Assembly (NCBI GenBank): GCA_001648575.1
Contig: LQXN01000055.1
Span: 62,001 to 126,000 of the forward strand
Direction: 5' to 3'
DNA: 64,000 bases
DNA from: Sutcliffiella horikoshii DSM 8719
GTDB lineage: Bacteria > Bacillota > Bacilli > Bacillales > Bacillaceae_I
Shown one piece after another: positions 9,452 through 18,567 of the stretch. A program made the position numbers and the translations under genes. The notes beneath the pieces are model-generated. The model ran no database searches and was not told the DNA's origin. It saw only the letters and a program-made list of their open reading frames with translations. How positions within the stretch are numbered: position 1 is the stretch's first letter; each line of letters opens with the position of its first letter.

Positions 9452-9512
9452 GGCTCTTTTCTAAAAGATTGTTGCTATTCGCATGTAAAAAGTAGCATTT
9501 GGACTTTTGTCT
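9452..9512 (+). repeat. truncated copy of the 184-bp MITE-like repeat
   Basis: GGCTCTTTTCTAAAAGATTG and the following TTGGACTTTT match the left third of the full copies at 43100-43283 and 13744-13927; the right half is missing. The lrgB stop (9511-9513) lies at its edge. Confidence 0.6.
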
Positions 9513-10197
9513 ATAAAAAGTAATGTATGCAAAAAGGCAATACCAGAGCATACACCAAGGCCGAAATTGTCATGCTGATGGAACTGAATGCAGCTTCTTC
9601 CTCTCCATATTCCATTGCCTTGGCAGTACCGATTCCATGGGCTGCACAACCTAACGCAACCCCGACACCAAGATAGTGGGATATTTTGAAATATTTCATC
9701 AGCACCGGGCCGATTAAAGCTCCAATAATCCCGCTCAAGATCACCAATGCTGCAGCAAGACTTGGAATACCTCCAGTGATGGCGGCAATATCCATGGCAA
9801 TCGGGGAAGTGACAGATTTAGGAAGAAAGGTGGCGGAGTAGGCGGGACTAAGGGCTGCCACTTTTACATATAGCAGTCCTGAAATGATTCCCATCATTAT
9901 TCCTGAAAATAAACCTGCAAACAAAGAAAACCTGTAGATGTAAATCTTCTTCCTCTGATAATAAAGTGGATAGGCAAGTGCAACCACCGCAGGTCCAAGC
10001 AATTCTTGGATCCACCATCCACCCAACATATATGTATCATAGCTGACATTGGAAAAGACTAATAGGAGGATGAGCAGTAAAGTTGTAGTGGCCACCGGAT
10101 TAAGCAAAGGGCTGCGCACGAGTTGATATAATTGCCGCATGCCAAGGTAAATCACAAATGTTGTGAAAATGAACAATATACTTATCCATAAACTCAT
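9511..10197 (-). CDS. LrgB/CidB family membrane protein
   Basis: A 228-residue integral membrane protein with about seven hydrophobic segments, of the LrgB family that partners holin-like LrgA/CidA proteins; such pairs have been linked to murein hydrolase control and to export of small organic acids. Diagnostic: LGPAVVALAYPLY near 70-80, PKSVTSPIAMDIA near 125-137, GAAHG-like GCAAHGIGTAKA near 183-194. It overlaps its partner cidA by 4 bp (ATGA), so the two are co-translated. The last codons fall at the boundary of a truncated MITE copy, so the C-terminus may have been changed by that insertion. Confidence 0.9.
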   Translation of the reverse strand: MSLWISILFIFTTFVIYLGMRQLYQLVRSPLLNPVATTTLLLILLLVFSNVSYDTYMLGGWWIQELLGPAVVALAYPLYYQRKKIYIYRFSLFAGLFSGIMMGIISGLLYVKVAALSPAYSATFLPKSVTSPIAMDIAAITGGIPSLAAALVILSGIIGALIGPVLMKYFKISHYLGVGVALGCAAHGIGTAKAMEYGEEEAAFSSISMTISALVYALVLPFCIHYFL

Positions 10198-10586
10198 TTC
10201 CCGTCTCCCCTTGTCACCTTTGTCTTATTATCGACCACAGTAGCGGTTTTTTGAGCTATCAATCCGGAACCCACCAGGACCAATATAGTACCGATCAAAA
10301 GTGCAATCAGCATGATCAATCCGTCACGGCTTGATAAAAACCCAAAGTGGTTCATGACACCGACTGTTGCAGGAACAAAAAACAAGGGAAGATATAAAAG
10401 CAATATATGTGCTCCGTCATTTAGGTATTTTACTTTCACAGCCCCCATCATGAGGAATAGCAAAAGTAACATCATCCCGATGATACTACCAGGAACGGGT
10501 ATATAAAAAACTTCTTGAATGAAAACTCCTATCCGATATAAAACATAAAGAAAACCTATTTGAACTACTAGTTTCATTCCCCTCAT
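10194..10586 (-). CDS. CidA/LrgA family holin-like protein
   Basis: A 130-residue protein with four hydrophobic segments, matching CidA/LrgA: VPGSIIGMMLLLLFL (about 31-45), then LPLFFVPATVGVMNH (about 66-80), the family signature. Forms a two-gene operon with the LrgB-type protein (ATGA overlap). AGGAG is 12 bases from the first ATG; a second ATG three codons in has poorer spacing. No LytR/LysR-type regulator is adjacent. Whether it acts as a holin or a transporter cannot be told from sequence. Confidence 0.9.
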   Translation of the reverse strand: MRGMKLVVQIGFLYVLYRIGVFIQEVFYIPVPGSIIGMMLLLLFLMMGAVKVKYLNDGAHILLLYLPLFFVPATVGVMNHFGFLSSRDGLIMLIALLIGTILVLVGSGLIAQKTATVVDNKTKVTRGDGK

Positions 10587-10601
10587 TATCTAAATCTACT
10601 C

Positions 10602-11153
10602 CTATACTAATGGAAAAATTTCCTTTTCTTCATACTTGGGCAATCTGTTGAGATGTGTTTCATAAAGAATGATGTTGCTTACTTTAAAAGTCCCATTTTT
10701 ATCACCTTGAAGGGTATCTTGGTTAATTGATCCCGGCCCCTTCCATTTCCTTGCTAAGGTGATATGAGGATGGAATGGTCTAGTATCAAGCTGGAATCCA
10801 ACCTTTTCACATGCGGCATATACATCTTTTCGGAGAGAATTAAGCATAGGAGAATTCTCGATACCAATCCAAAATATCCTTGGAGACTGAGGATTCCCGA
10901 ATGTGCCCAACTCACTTAATGTGAGCGAAAAGGTATGATGTTGTGCCGATACATCCCCAATGAGTGAACTCAACTTTTCCTTCTGGGATTCCTCCATATT
11001 TCCAAGAAATGCGAGCGTGATATGCAAGTCTTCCGGGTGCACCCATCTGGTGAATGGATACCTTTCTTTCAGTTCTTTCATATATACATGTAACTCTTCC
11101 TTCCACTCTTTTGGAAGAGGGACCGCTATAAAATAATGAGTTTGAGTTGTCAT
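10602..11153 (-). CDS. thpR: RNA 2',3'-cyclic phosphodiesterase (2H family)
   Basis: A 183-residue 2H phosphoesterase equivalent to YtlP. Both catalytic HxTx motifs are present: LHITLAFLG near residue 45 and PHITLARKW near 128. The enzyme class opens 2',3'-cyclic phosphates on RNA; the physiological substrate is uncertain. GGTGA precedes the ATG. It lies 15 bases upstream of cidA on the same strand, so it may be transcribed together with cidA-lrgB. Confidence 0.9.
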   Translation of the reverse strand: MTTQTHYFIAVPLPKEWKEELHVYMKELKERYPFTRWVHPEDLHITLAFLGNMEESQKEKLSSLIGDVSAQHHTFSLTLSELGTFGNPQSPRIFWIGIENSPMLNSLRKDVYAACEKVGFQLDTRPFHPHITLARKWKGPGSINQDTLQGDKNGTFKVSNIILYETHLNRLPKYEEKEIFPLV

Positions 11154-11325
11154 CGTCTCACCTTTCTTATTTTAACAGATAGTTTGCCATGCCTTGAATA
11201 GTATCTTAGCATCAAAGAGACCATATGGTTAGTTAATACCCCCTTCATCCATCCATTTAGTCCGTTTTTATATTTTATGTTACAATACGAATTATTAGAT
11301 GTATGTAATAGAAAGGTTGTGCGTA

Positions 11326-12267
11326 GTGGTGAAGGTTGTTACCAATATGGCTGAATTGATTGGGGATACTCCTTTAGTGAAGTTGAACCGCATCGTTCCA
11401 GAAGGAGCTGCAACTGTATATTTAAAATTGGAATTCCAAAATCCAAGCGGCAGTGTAAAAGACAGGGCCGCTTTCAATATGATCATCCAAGCTGAGAAAG
11501 ATGGTCTCATCAGGCCTGGCGCAACCATCATTGAACCAACCAGCGGCAACACTGGTATCGGTCTTGCCATGAATGCGGCGGCCAGAGGTTATAAGGCAAT
11601 ACTGATCATGCCGGATACGATGTCAAAAGAACGGATAAACTTGTTAAAAGCTTACGGTGCAGAGGTAGTATTGACTCCTGGCGATGAAAAAATGCCAGGT
11701 GCGATAAAAAAGGCACAGGAACTGGTAAAAGAAATCCCAAACAGCTTTATGCCCATGCAATTTGAAAACCATGCCAATTCAGATGCCCACAGAAAATCAA
11801 CGGCATTGGAAATTATTGAAGGAATGGCACAGATAGGCAAGCCACTGACAGCATTTGTTGCAACTGCCGGAACGGGCGGAACCATTACCGGGACTGGCGA
11901 GGAATTGAAGAAGAACTTTGAAGGACTCACCGTACACGTCGTGGAACCTGCCGGATCCCCGGTACTGTCAGGTGGGAAACCGGGAAAACACAAGCTTGTA
12001 GGAACCAGCCCGGGATTTATACCTGATATATTGAACCAAGAAGTATATGATGAAATTTTCAAAATCAAAGACGAAGATGCATACGAGATAACACGTAAGC
12101 TTGCACGGGAGGAAGGAATTTTAGTTGGACCCTCATCAGGGGCTGCCTGCTATTCTGCAATAGAAGTGGCGAAAAGACTGACACCTGAGGATATTGTCGT
12201 GTGCATCGCCTGTGATACAGGAGAAAGATACTTATCTACAGACCTCTTTGACTTTGAGAGTGACTAA
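11326..12267 (+). CDS. ytkP: cysteine synthase-like PLP protein YtkP
   Basis: A fold-type II PLP enzyme of the O-acetylserine sulfhydrylase/cystathionine beta-synthase family, about 313 residues. NPSGSVKDRAAF carries the PLP lysine; PTSGNTGIGLAM is the substrate-binding loop; GTGGTITGTG binds the cofactor phosphate. The reaction (cysteine synthesis) is inferred; a cystathionine synthase role is possible. AAAGG (11312-11316) precedes two consecutive GTG codons at 11326 and 11329; the ATG at 11299 has no ribosome site. A TACAAT (11281-11286) could be the -10. It is divergent from thpR and ends at a terminator. Confidence 0.88.
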   Translation: MVKVVTNMAELIGDTPLVKLNRIVPEGAATVYLKLEFQNPSGSVKDRAAFNMIIQAEKDGLIRPGATIIEPTSGNTGIGLAMNAAARGYKAILIMPDTMSKERINLLKAYGAEVVLTPGDEKMPGAIKKAQELVKEIPNSFMPMQFENHANSDAHRKSTALEIIEGMAQIGKPLTAFVATAGTGGTITGTGEELKKNFEGLTVHVVEPAGSPVLSGGKPGKHKLVGTSPGFIPDILNQEVYDEIFKIKDEDAYEITRKLAREEGILVGPSSGAACYSAIEVAKRLTPEDIVVCIACDTGERYLSTDLFDFESD

Positions 12268-12274
12268 ACAAAAG

Positions 12275-12300
12275 ACCCTCCTGCCTTGGCAGGGGGGTTT
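12275..12300. terminator. bidirectional terminator, ytkP / MFS gene
   Basis: ACCCTCCTGCC/GGCAGGGGGGT stem with a 2-base loop. On the minus strand it is followed by TCTTTTGTTT, so it probably also closes the convergent MFS gene. Confidence 0.7.
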
Positions 12301-12378
12301 CAGTGTGTAGAAAAAGCTATTTATTCTTCAAAAGATGAGATTATCGTGTTGATTGTAGTGAAAGGAGCGGTAAAACGC

Positions 12379-13557
12379 CTAAGAAGCCCTGGCAAGTTCT
12401 CTTTTATCAGCTTGGTTAATCAACACAATGAACACAAGGCCACACATCGTCAACAGTCCGAAAAATAAATAGACATGTGCAACAGAGTAATACTCGACAA
12501 TAAATCCACCTAGGAAAGTACAGAACCAACTTCCAAGTCCATTCCCTACAGCTGTATATAAAGAAACGGCTGTCGCTCGTGCGGAGGTGGGGGCAATGTC
12601 ACGGACAAATTGTAAGGCTGCCGGAATGAATAGCCCGACAGAAAATCCTTGGGCAATGGTTGTGACATAGACAAAGTAAAGCGGAGGTTCAAAAAAGTAT
12701 ATAAACCACCGTATCATGGCGATGGTAGCAGCACTGATCATAATGGTATGAAGGCCGAAGCGGCCAATCCACTTCCCTGCCACCCTCATGAAAGGAGCCT
12801 CACTTCCTGCAGCCAATAAAAAGGCAATCCCGACACTTGTCACAGTTCCCCCGATATCGGTTATAAACAAACCAAAATAAAAATTATTCGCAAAAACCGG
12901 TCCGAAAATCAGGAAGGTGGTTACAAGGAACATCACAAATTTCGGCATTTTCATCAATGTACCAAATCCATCCCGTACATTGACCCTGATGCTCTGGCTT
13001 TCTTTTGGCAAAAAGGTCGTTACAACCGTTCCAATCAATAACGCTATTGCAAATGTATAGAAAATCACTTTCAAAGAAAAGAAATCAGAAAGCCAACCTG
13101 CCACAAGAACTGCAACAGCAAAGCCGATTGCCCCCCAAAGTCTTATGGATCCATAATTCCCCTTTACTCTCTGAACATAATTCAGTGTGATGCTATCCGA
13201 GATAGGCACAAGGGCACTTTGAGTCACTGCAAGTAGAAATGCGATTGCCAAAAGTGCTGCATAGCTTCCCATAAAAGAAAAAGCAATGCCTGTCATCGCT
13301 GTAAGAAACAACGTCCAAATAAGTATCTGCTTCGGCTTTTGGGTATAGTCGCTAAAAATCCCCCAAAGTGGCTGTACAAAGATCATGACAACAGGGCTGA
13401 TGGACATGATCATCCCGATCTGAGATCCGCTCAAACCCACATCCTCTTTCAAATACACAGTCAACAGAGGGAATAAAGCACCAAAGCTGAAAAAGGTCAA
13501 AAAGTAAAAGCTGTAAAAATAGCGAGTTGTTTTGTCTTTACTAGAGGCACTGCCCAT
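12379..13557 (-). CDS. MFS transporter (MFS_1-like)
   Basis: A 392-residue, roughly 12-helix permease. The loop GIFSDYTQKPKQ after helix 2 is the MFS motif-A position; the sequence resembles the nucleoside/phenylpropionate-like MFS_1 subgroup. Substrate unknown. AAGGAT precedes the ATG at usable spacing. It stands alone between ytkP and the dipeptidase and is not part of the conserved gene order, so it is probably an accessory gene. Confidence 0.85.
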   Translation of the reverse strand: MGSASSKDKTTRYFYSFYFLTFFSFGALFPLLTVYLKEDVGLSGSQIGMIMSISPVVMIFVQPLWGIFSDYTQKPKQILIWTLFLTAMTGIAFSFMGSYAALLAIAFLLAVTQSALVPISDSITLNYVQRVKGNYGSIRLWGAIGFAVAVLVAGWLSDFFSLKVIFYTFAIALLIGTVVTTFLPKESQSIRVNVRDGFGTLMKMPKFVMFLVTTFLIFGPVFANNFYFGLFITDIGGTVTSVGIAFLLAAGSEAPFMRVAGKWIGRFGLHTIMISAATIAMIRWFIYFFEPPLYFVYVTTIAQGFSVGLFIPAALQFVRDIAPTSARATAVSLYTAVGNGLGSWFCTFLGGFIVEYYSVAHVYLFFGLLTMCGLVFIVLINQADKRELARAS

Positions 13558-13692
13558 AGGTATATCCTTCTTTCTGTTTTGTAGGCTTTATAAACTGTAA
13601 ACAGTCGTCATATGGACTTTTTGCCGTTGTAAGTAAACATTACAAAAGCAAGCATGTGTATAAAAATAGCCCTTAATAAAGTCCAATAAATA

Positions 13693-13720
13693 AGGCTACT
13701 CCCCAGATGGGTAGTAACCT
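13693..13720 (-). terminator. hairpin terminator or attenuator upstream of the MFS gene
   Basis: On the minus strand AGGTTACTACCC pairs with GGGGAGTAGCCT (11 of 12 positions) and is followed by TTATTTATT. It lies 228 bases beyond the dipeptidase stop and 136 bases before the MFS start, so it either ends dipeptidase transcription or sits in the MFS leader. Confidence 0.5.
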
Positions 13721-13743
13721 TTACATTCTATCATATAAATATT

Positions 13744-13927
13744 GGACATTTTCGTAAACTTTGTTGCTTTTTCGTATTAACCAACTAACCGATATAATCA
13801 TTATTGTCGAGCTCTTTTCTCTGTTTTACTTTATAGTCTACTTGTTTATTTTAGAGTAGGTAAGAGGACAAAAAGTCCAAGTATCGACTTTTTGCTAGTG
13901 GTTAGCAACAATCTTTAGAAAAGAGCC
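13744..13927 (-). mobile_element. 184-bp MITE-like element, full copy
   Basis: Bounded by GGACATTTTC at the left and AAAAGAGCC at the right, with inverted ends homologous to those of the 43100 copy and exactly the same length. It fills most of the 390-base space between the MFS and dipeptidase genes. No coding capacity, so any movement would need a transposase supplied in trans. Confidence 0.7.
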
Positions 13928-13947
13928 TAAATATTTCATGGAAGAGG

Positions 13948-15363
13948 TTATTTTGCCAGCTCATAAATGGCCTGAGCATAGATAGCAGTGGCCTTTACCA
14001 AGTCCTCAATGAAAATATGCTCATCTTTTTGATGGGCAACATCTTCCCTGCCCGGAAATAATGGACCAAAAGCAACACCTGCCTCCAGCGAACGCGCATA
14101 AGTGCCGCCACCGATGGATAACAATTCTGCCTTTTCACCAGTTTGCTCTTCGTAGACCTTTTGTAGAGTTTGAATAAGCCCGTGGTCCTGAGGAACATGG
14201 TGAGCCGGGGCAACATTGAACTTGTTGATACTAAAACCGTTTTCTTCCGCTTCTTTACGTAACAGTGACTCTGTTTCCTTTGTGTCACAGGTTACCGGGA
14301 AGCGGATATTCACCCCTAAAGTACCAATGGATTCTTCACGATTATATCTAAATACTCCTGTATTGATTGTCAGGTCGTCTGTAATATCGTCATGATAAGC
14401 GATGCTAAGCTTTTCCCCCCGTGAATCGAAAGCCAGTTTTTCACTGATAAAACCAACATAGGATTTTCCCTTCTCATCCAAATCGACTGTTTGTAAAAAT
14501 GCAGCAAGATGGTACCCCGCATTTATTCCATTATCCGGCTCCATTGCATGGGCCGAAACACCTTTGATGGAAAGGAATAAAGCATTTCCTTCCTTCGTAT
14601 AGCCGCCCTCGATCCCCTTTTCTGAAAGATACTCATTAAAGGCGTGAGTTATATCATCCTTTCCTTCTGAGACTTTCAACACGGCTTTAGCATGATCTGG
14701 CACCATATTCAAACGTCTCCCGGAATCAAACGTTAACAAGGTTCTCCCGGATGGAGGTGCCTCTCCATGGAAATCGAGTTGCAGCTCGATATCCCCCAAT
14801 CCCTTCTCTGCATAGATAATCGGAAAGTCCGCGTCAGGTGCAAATCCCACCGTTGGCATTTCTTCGTGTTTGAAATAATGCCCTACGCACTGCCAACTAC
14901 TTTCTTCGTCTGTACCAATGATGATGCGTACACGTTTAGATAAAGTCAGGTCTAAATCCTTTACTATTTTAAAAGCATAATAAGCTGCCATTGTCGGTCC
15001 TTTATCATCTATTGCACCTCGGGCGAAAATCTTTCCATCGCGGATTGCGGCACTGAACGGCTCGTCAGTCCACCCATCCCCTTCAGGCACCACATCCACA
15101 TGACACAATATCCCGACAAGCTCATCACCTTGGCCATGCTCTATATGTCCCGCGTAATGATCGACATTTTTCGTAAGGAAACCATCCGTTTCCCCTTTAT
15201 GTAATAAATATTGTAGCGCCTCCTCAATTCCTTTTCCAAAAGGAGCCTGTGGGCTTGCTTCCTCTTCATTCAAGACACTGTTGATCTGTAAAAATTCCTG
15301 CGTATCTTTTATTAGTGAATCCCTTCTTTTCTCTACTTCTTCTAACCAATTGATTTTTTCCAT
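13948..15363 (-). CDS. pepV: M20 family dipeptidase (PepV type)
   Basis: A 471-residue zinc dipeptidase equivalent to YtjP. LCHVDVVPEGDGW carries the first zinc histidine/aspartate, RGAIDDKGP the bridging aspartate, GTDEESSW the catalytic and ligand glutamates, and PDADFP a further ligand; a final histidine is in GREDVAHQKDE. The insert between about 200 and 350 is the lid/dimerisation-like domain of PepV. GAGGTGA precedes the ATG. The gene follows ythQ by 7 bases and may belong to that transcript. Confidence 0.92.
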   Translation of the reverse strand: MEKINWLEEVEKRRDSLIKDTQEFLQINSVLNEEEASPQAPFGKGIEEALQYLLHKGETDGFLTKNVDHYAGHIEHGQGDELVGILCHVDVVPEGDGWTDEPFSAAIRDGKIFARGAIDDKGPTMAAYYAFKIVKDLDLTLSKRVRIIIGTDEESSWQCVGHYFKHEEMPTVGFAPDADFPIIYAEKGLGDIELQLDFHGEAPPSGRTLLTFDSGRRLNMVPDHAKAVLKVSEGKDDITHAFNEYLSEKGIEGGYTKEGNALFLSIKGVSAHAMEPDNGINAGYHLAAFLQTVDLDEKGKSYVGFISEKLAFDSRGEKLSIAYHDDITDDLTINTGVFRYNREESIGTLGVNIRFPVTCDTKETESLLRKEAEENGFSINKFNVAPAHHVPQDHGLIQTLQKVYEEQTGEKAELLSIGGGTYARSLEAGVAFGPLFPGREDVAHQKDEHIFIEDLVKATAIYAQAIYELAK

Positions 15364-15370
15364 ATAATCA

Positions 15371-16507
15371 TCACCTCATTAGAAAATGAAAAAGCGTATT
15401 CATGATTAACACAAACCCAACCAATCCAATGGCTGGATAGTAAAGCCACCTTGTTACAAGTTCCTGATAGTGCTCTTGAATCAGTTTTTTTCCCTTATGC
15501 ATATTTAAAAAGGGATGTCCCACCAATTCATCATATACTATATTTAACCACTCTTTCAGAAAAAAGAAAAACGCCATAAACAAACCGAATGTCATCCACA
15601 GCGGAAGATATGCCATAGCGGCGATAGTGATTCCGACCATTTGCAAGTACGAAAAAATATGCCTCGAGTTTCGCAACAAATATTTAAAAAACAACTCGGT
15701 CAAGGCGCCATGCGGTCTCCTGTCTTCTATTATCCTTTGAGAACGCCTGAAGAATAAAGGCTTTGTCCTATCTGATGCACGTGGAACATGCACATACTCT
15801 GAAGCGTAAAAAATCATGCCGACATATTTCTGCCGAATTTTTTCATTATGAGCCATGTCCACCCAAAAACTTTCCGCCCGCAAGTATATGACAAGCAATA
15901 CAATAAAACCACCCATCAGCATAACAATTGCCAGTATCCACATAGATTCTATAACCGTCAAATAGGCGAAAAAACCAATAGCCAGAAATATCGCAATTGT
16001 AATCAGTTTCCGCTTCCATCCAGACCAATGCAAATCGATGACCTTATCAAGAACGGTGATAAACAGGAACAGAGTAAGATAAAACAATATCCACTCCACC
16101 AAAGGCAAAGTGGAAGGACTGATCGCCTCCATTAACAGATAGGAGAGGGCAGCAATCAAAACTCCCTTAACAACATTCAGGCCAAGACCTGCAATAGTCC
16201 CCCACTTCTTCAAACCGTTCAATAAATCCTTACGATGGACAAAAAAGTAAGAATCCGCTTGCTGATAGAATACTCGAATGGTTCCCGACCAGGCGAGATA
16301 ATAGATAACAAAAAAGGATAAACCATATGGGAGCTCCTGTAATATTGCTATTAAACTTGGAAACATATCATAAACCATGCCCGCAACGAATAATAATGTA
16401 AGGACAATATAGACCAGGATCGTCCAATCTATCACAGCCTTTGTATTCTTCCATTGATATTGCCGCTCTTGCTTAAGACGATCTATGTATAAGCGGAATG
16501 AGGTCAT
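15371..16507 (-). CDS. ythQ: EcsB-like ABC transporter permease YthQ
   Basis: A 378-residue integral membrane protein with about 8-9 hydrophobic segments, similar to EcsB, the permease of the Ecs ABC system. It overlaps the ATPase gene ythP by 4 bp (ATGA), a clear sign of a two-component ABC pair. The frame extends upstream, but AGGAAGG sits right before the ATG at 16507. Substrate unknown; Ecs systems affect secretion and proteolysis at the membrane. Confidence 0.88.
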   Translation of the reverse strand: MTSFRLYIDRLKQERQYQWKNTKAVIDWTILVYIVLTLLFVAGMVYDMFPSLIAILQELPYGLSFFVIYYLAWSGTIRVFYQQADSYFFVHRKDLLNGLKKWGTIAGLGLNVVKGVLIAALSYLLMEAISPSTLPLVEWILFYLTLFLFITVLDKVIDLHWSGWKRKLITIAIFLAIGFFAYLTVIESMWILAIVMLMGGFIVLLVIYLRAESFWVDMAHNEKIRQKYVGMIFYASEYVHVPRASDRTKPLFFRRSQRIIEDRRPHGALTELFFKYLLRNSRHIFSYLQMVGITIAAMAYLPLWMTFGLFMAFFFFLKEWLNIVYDELVGHPFLNMHKGKKLIQEHYQELVTRWLYYPAIGLVGFVLIMNTLFHFLMR

Positions 16508-17217
16508 CCTTCCTGCTCCCTTGCAGATAAGGTGTAAAAACAGTCGAGCAACGAAGCACCAGGGAGATTGCAATTTGCCTGTATATCATGCAGGGTCCCT
16601 TCCGCTTTTTTGCGCCCCTCAGCCAAGAGTATAAACCTGTCACAAATCTTTTCTGCCGTATCCAGCACATGGGTGCATAATAAAATGCCTACACCTCTTG
16701 CCTGTTCCTTTTCAAATAAATGAAGAAGTTTTTTCGTCGCAATTGGATCAAGACCAATGAAAGGTTCATCCACAATATATAAAGAAGGTTTAGACATTAT
16801 AGCAAAGATCAACATGGCTTTTTGCTGCATCCCTTTTGAAAAGGTGGCCGGAGATTCATGTATGACTTTTTTCATATCAAACAACTTCAATAGTTCCTCC
16901 ACTCGCTCTTTCCACACCTTTTCTTCTATCTCAAGTAAAGAAGCCATCAAATCAATATGTTCCCACAAAGTCATGTCATAATAGAATACCGGTTTCTCAG
17001 GAATATAGGCATAGGACTTGTTGGAAGGAAGTGAGATCTCCCCTTCGTAAAAAGGATTCAATCCAAGGAGAGTCTTGATGGTCGTACTTTTACCAGCGCC
17101 ATTTGGGCCTATCAGACCAACCATCTCACCTTTGGAAACTGTAATATTAATATTGTGCACAACGGACATTTCATCGTCATACCCTGCTTTCTTTAAATCT
17201 AATGTCAGCAATTCCAT
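16504..17217 (-). CDS. ythP: ABC transporter ATP-binding protein YthP
   Basis: A 237-residue ABC ATPase. Walker A GPNGAGKST at 37-45, signature FSKGMQQKAM near 132, Walker B LYIVDEP near 154, H-loop CTHVLD near 190. The signature is the FSKGMxQK variant of EcsA-type exporters. AAAGGAGAG precedes the ATG. Co-translated with ythQ. Confidence 0.92.
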   Translation of the reverse strand: MELLTLDLKKAGYDDEMSVVHNINITVSKGEMVGLIGPNGAGKSTTIKTLLGLNPFYEGEISLPSNKSYAYIPEKPVFYYDMTLWEHIDLMASLLEIEEKVWKERVEELLKLFDMKKVIHESPATFSKGMQQKAMLIFAIMSKPSLYIVDEPFIGLDPIATKKLLHLFEKEQARGVGILLCTHVLDTAEKICDRFILLAEGRKKAEGTLHDIQANCNLPGASLLDCFYTLSAREQEG

Positions 17218-17515
17218 ACAATTCCTCTCCTTTCTCTAGAATAATACGATATTTTAGGACGAAAGTTTCATATTTTTCAATTAATTACTGGCCGAATATT
17301 GTCGAGTGGTGTAAAATAATGTATATAGTCTCATTTTTTTTTGGGTTTACACTTAACACATTGGAGACTAAATGTTAATATTGTGTAAATTGCATCATTA
17401 TTCTAGAATTTTTTCTACAAAATCGTGTACAATAAAAACTAACTTAATACCTAACACCTGTCATCAAGAATTTAGCTAGTAGTGTCATGTTAAATACCGG
17501 ATAAGGAGTGGTTTT

Positions 17516-17737
17516 TTGAAGCCTTCAACTAACCGTATGCTAACCCGTATTAAAGCCGTCTACATGTTTATTCATGAAAAGGGAACTGTCTCCACACAGC
17601 AGTTGGTCGATGAATTCGGGATTACCCCCCGAACGGTCCAGCGTGATTTAAATGTGCTGGCATTTAATGAACTGGTACAAAGTCCTACGAAAGGTAAGTG
17701 GACTACTACGCAGAAAAAAGTTAGGTTGACTTCATAA
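17516..17737 (+). CDS. ytzE: DeoR-type helix-turn-helix protein YtzE
   Basis: A 73-residue protein consisting only of a DeoR-like winged helix: VSTQQLVDEFGITPRTVQRDLNVL at about 25-48. It lacks any sensor domain. It starts at a TTG with AAGGAG (17503-17508) 7 bases upstream. TACAAT at 17428-17433 may be its -10. Target unknown; divergent from ythPQ. Confidence 0.85.
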   Translation: MKPSTNRMLTRIKAVYMFIHEKGTVSTQQLVDEFGITPRTVQRDLNVLAFNELVQSPTKGKWTTTQKKVRLTS

Positions 17738-17762
17738 GACTACATAGCTTCACATAAATAAA

Positions 17763-17792
17763 GCCCCATTCCGTCATCATCAGGAATGGGGC
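17763..17792. terminator. bidirectional terminator, ytzE / ytzG
   Basis: Perfect 10-bp stem GCCCCATTCC/GGAATGGGGC with 10-base loop. On the minus strand it is followed by TTTATTTAT, so it is best for the pseudouridine synthase gene. Confidence 0.8.
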
Positions 17793-17804
17793 ACTTCGTG
17801 TTAT

Positions 17805-18518
17805 TTATTTTCGCTGCTGCAATAGTTCCAATTCTTCATCTGTCAGTTCACGGTACTCCCCAAGCTCAAGATCTTCATCAAGCTTCAGCTCCCCCATGCT
17901 TAGACGCTTCAAGTAAATAACCGTCTTCCCGACAGCTTGGAACATCCTTTTCACCTGATGGAACTTTCCTTCAACAATGGTGATTTCAATTTGTGATTCC
18001 GGTCCGGCTTCTAGTATTTTCAATTCAGCCGGTAGCGTTTCGTAACCGTCATCCAAGGTGACACCTTGTTGGAATGCTTGAATGTCGTCTTCCGTCACTT
18101 CGCCATCAATTTTGGCATAATAGGTTTTCGGCACATGCTTTTTCGGTGACAATAGCTGGTGTGAAAGCTGACCGTCATTTGTCAAAAGAAGCAAGCCCTC
18201 AGTATCTTTATCAAGGCGTCCGACAGGAAACGGCTCAAAAATCTTATCCTCTTCCTGCAAGATATCCACCACAGTTTCCTGACGGTGATCTTCTGTTGCA
18301 GATAAAAGTCCTGGCGGCTTGTGCATCATCAGGTATATGAACTCACGATATTCCACGATATCATCGTGAACCGTTACTTCCTGTACCTCCGGATCCACAT
18401 GCACCTTCGCATCCTTCACAACATTTCCATCCACTTTCACCACGCCTGTTTTAAGAAGCTTCTTCACTTCTTTACGCGTTCCAAACCCACTGTTTGCAAG
18501 CATTTTATCCAATCTCAT
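17805..18518 (-). CDS. ytzG: RsuA/RluB-family pseudouridine synthase
   Basis: A 237-residue rRNA pseudouridine synthase: an N-terminal S4 RNA-binding domain (residues 1-50, RLDKMLANSGFGTRKEVKKLL) and the catalytic domain with GRLDKDTEGLLLL (catalytic D103). KFHQVKRMF is the conserved C-terminal motif. The modified base (16S U516-type) is inferred from the RsuA family. The last residues are Glu/Leu-rich. AAAGGAG precedes the ATG. Follows murJ by 49 bases on the same strand. Confidence 0.9.
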   Translation of the reverse strand: MRLDKMLANSGFGTRKEVKKLLKTGVVKVDGNVVKDAKVHVDPEVQEVTVHDDIVEYREFIYLMMHKPPGLLSATEDHRQETVVDILQEEDKIFEPFPVGRLDKDTEGLLLLTNDGQLSHQLLSPKKHVPKTYYAKIDGEVTEDDIQAFQQGVTLDDGYETLPAELKILEAGPESQIEITIVEGKFHQVKRMFQAVGKTVIYLKRLSMGELKLDEDLELGEYRELTDEELELLQQRK

Positions 18519-18567
18519 TTATTGCTGCTCCTTTCATAGGGAAAGAGGCCCCTTTGACCCGAGACCT

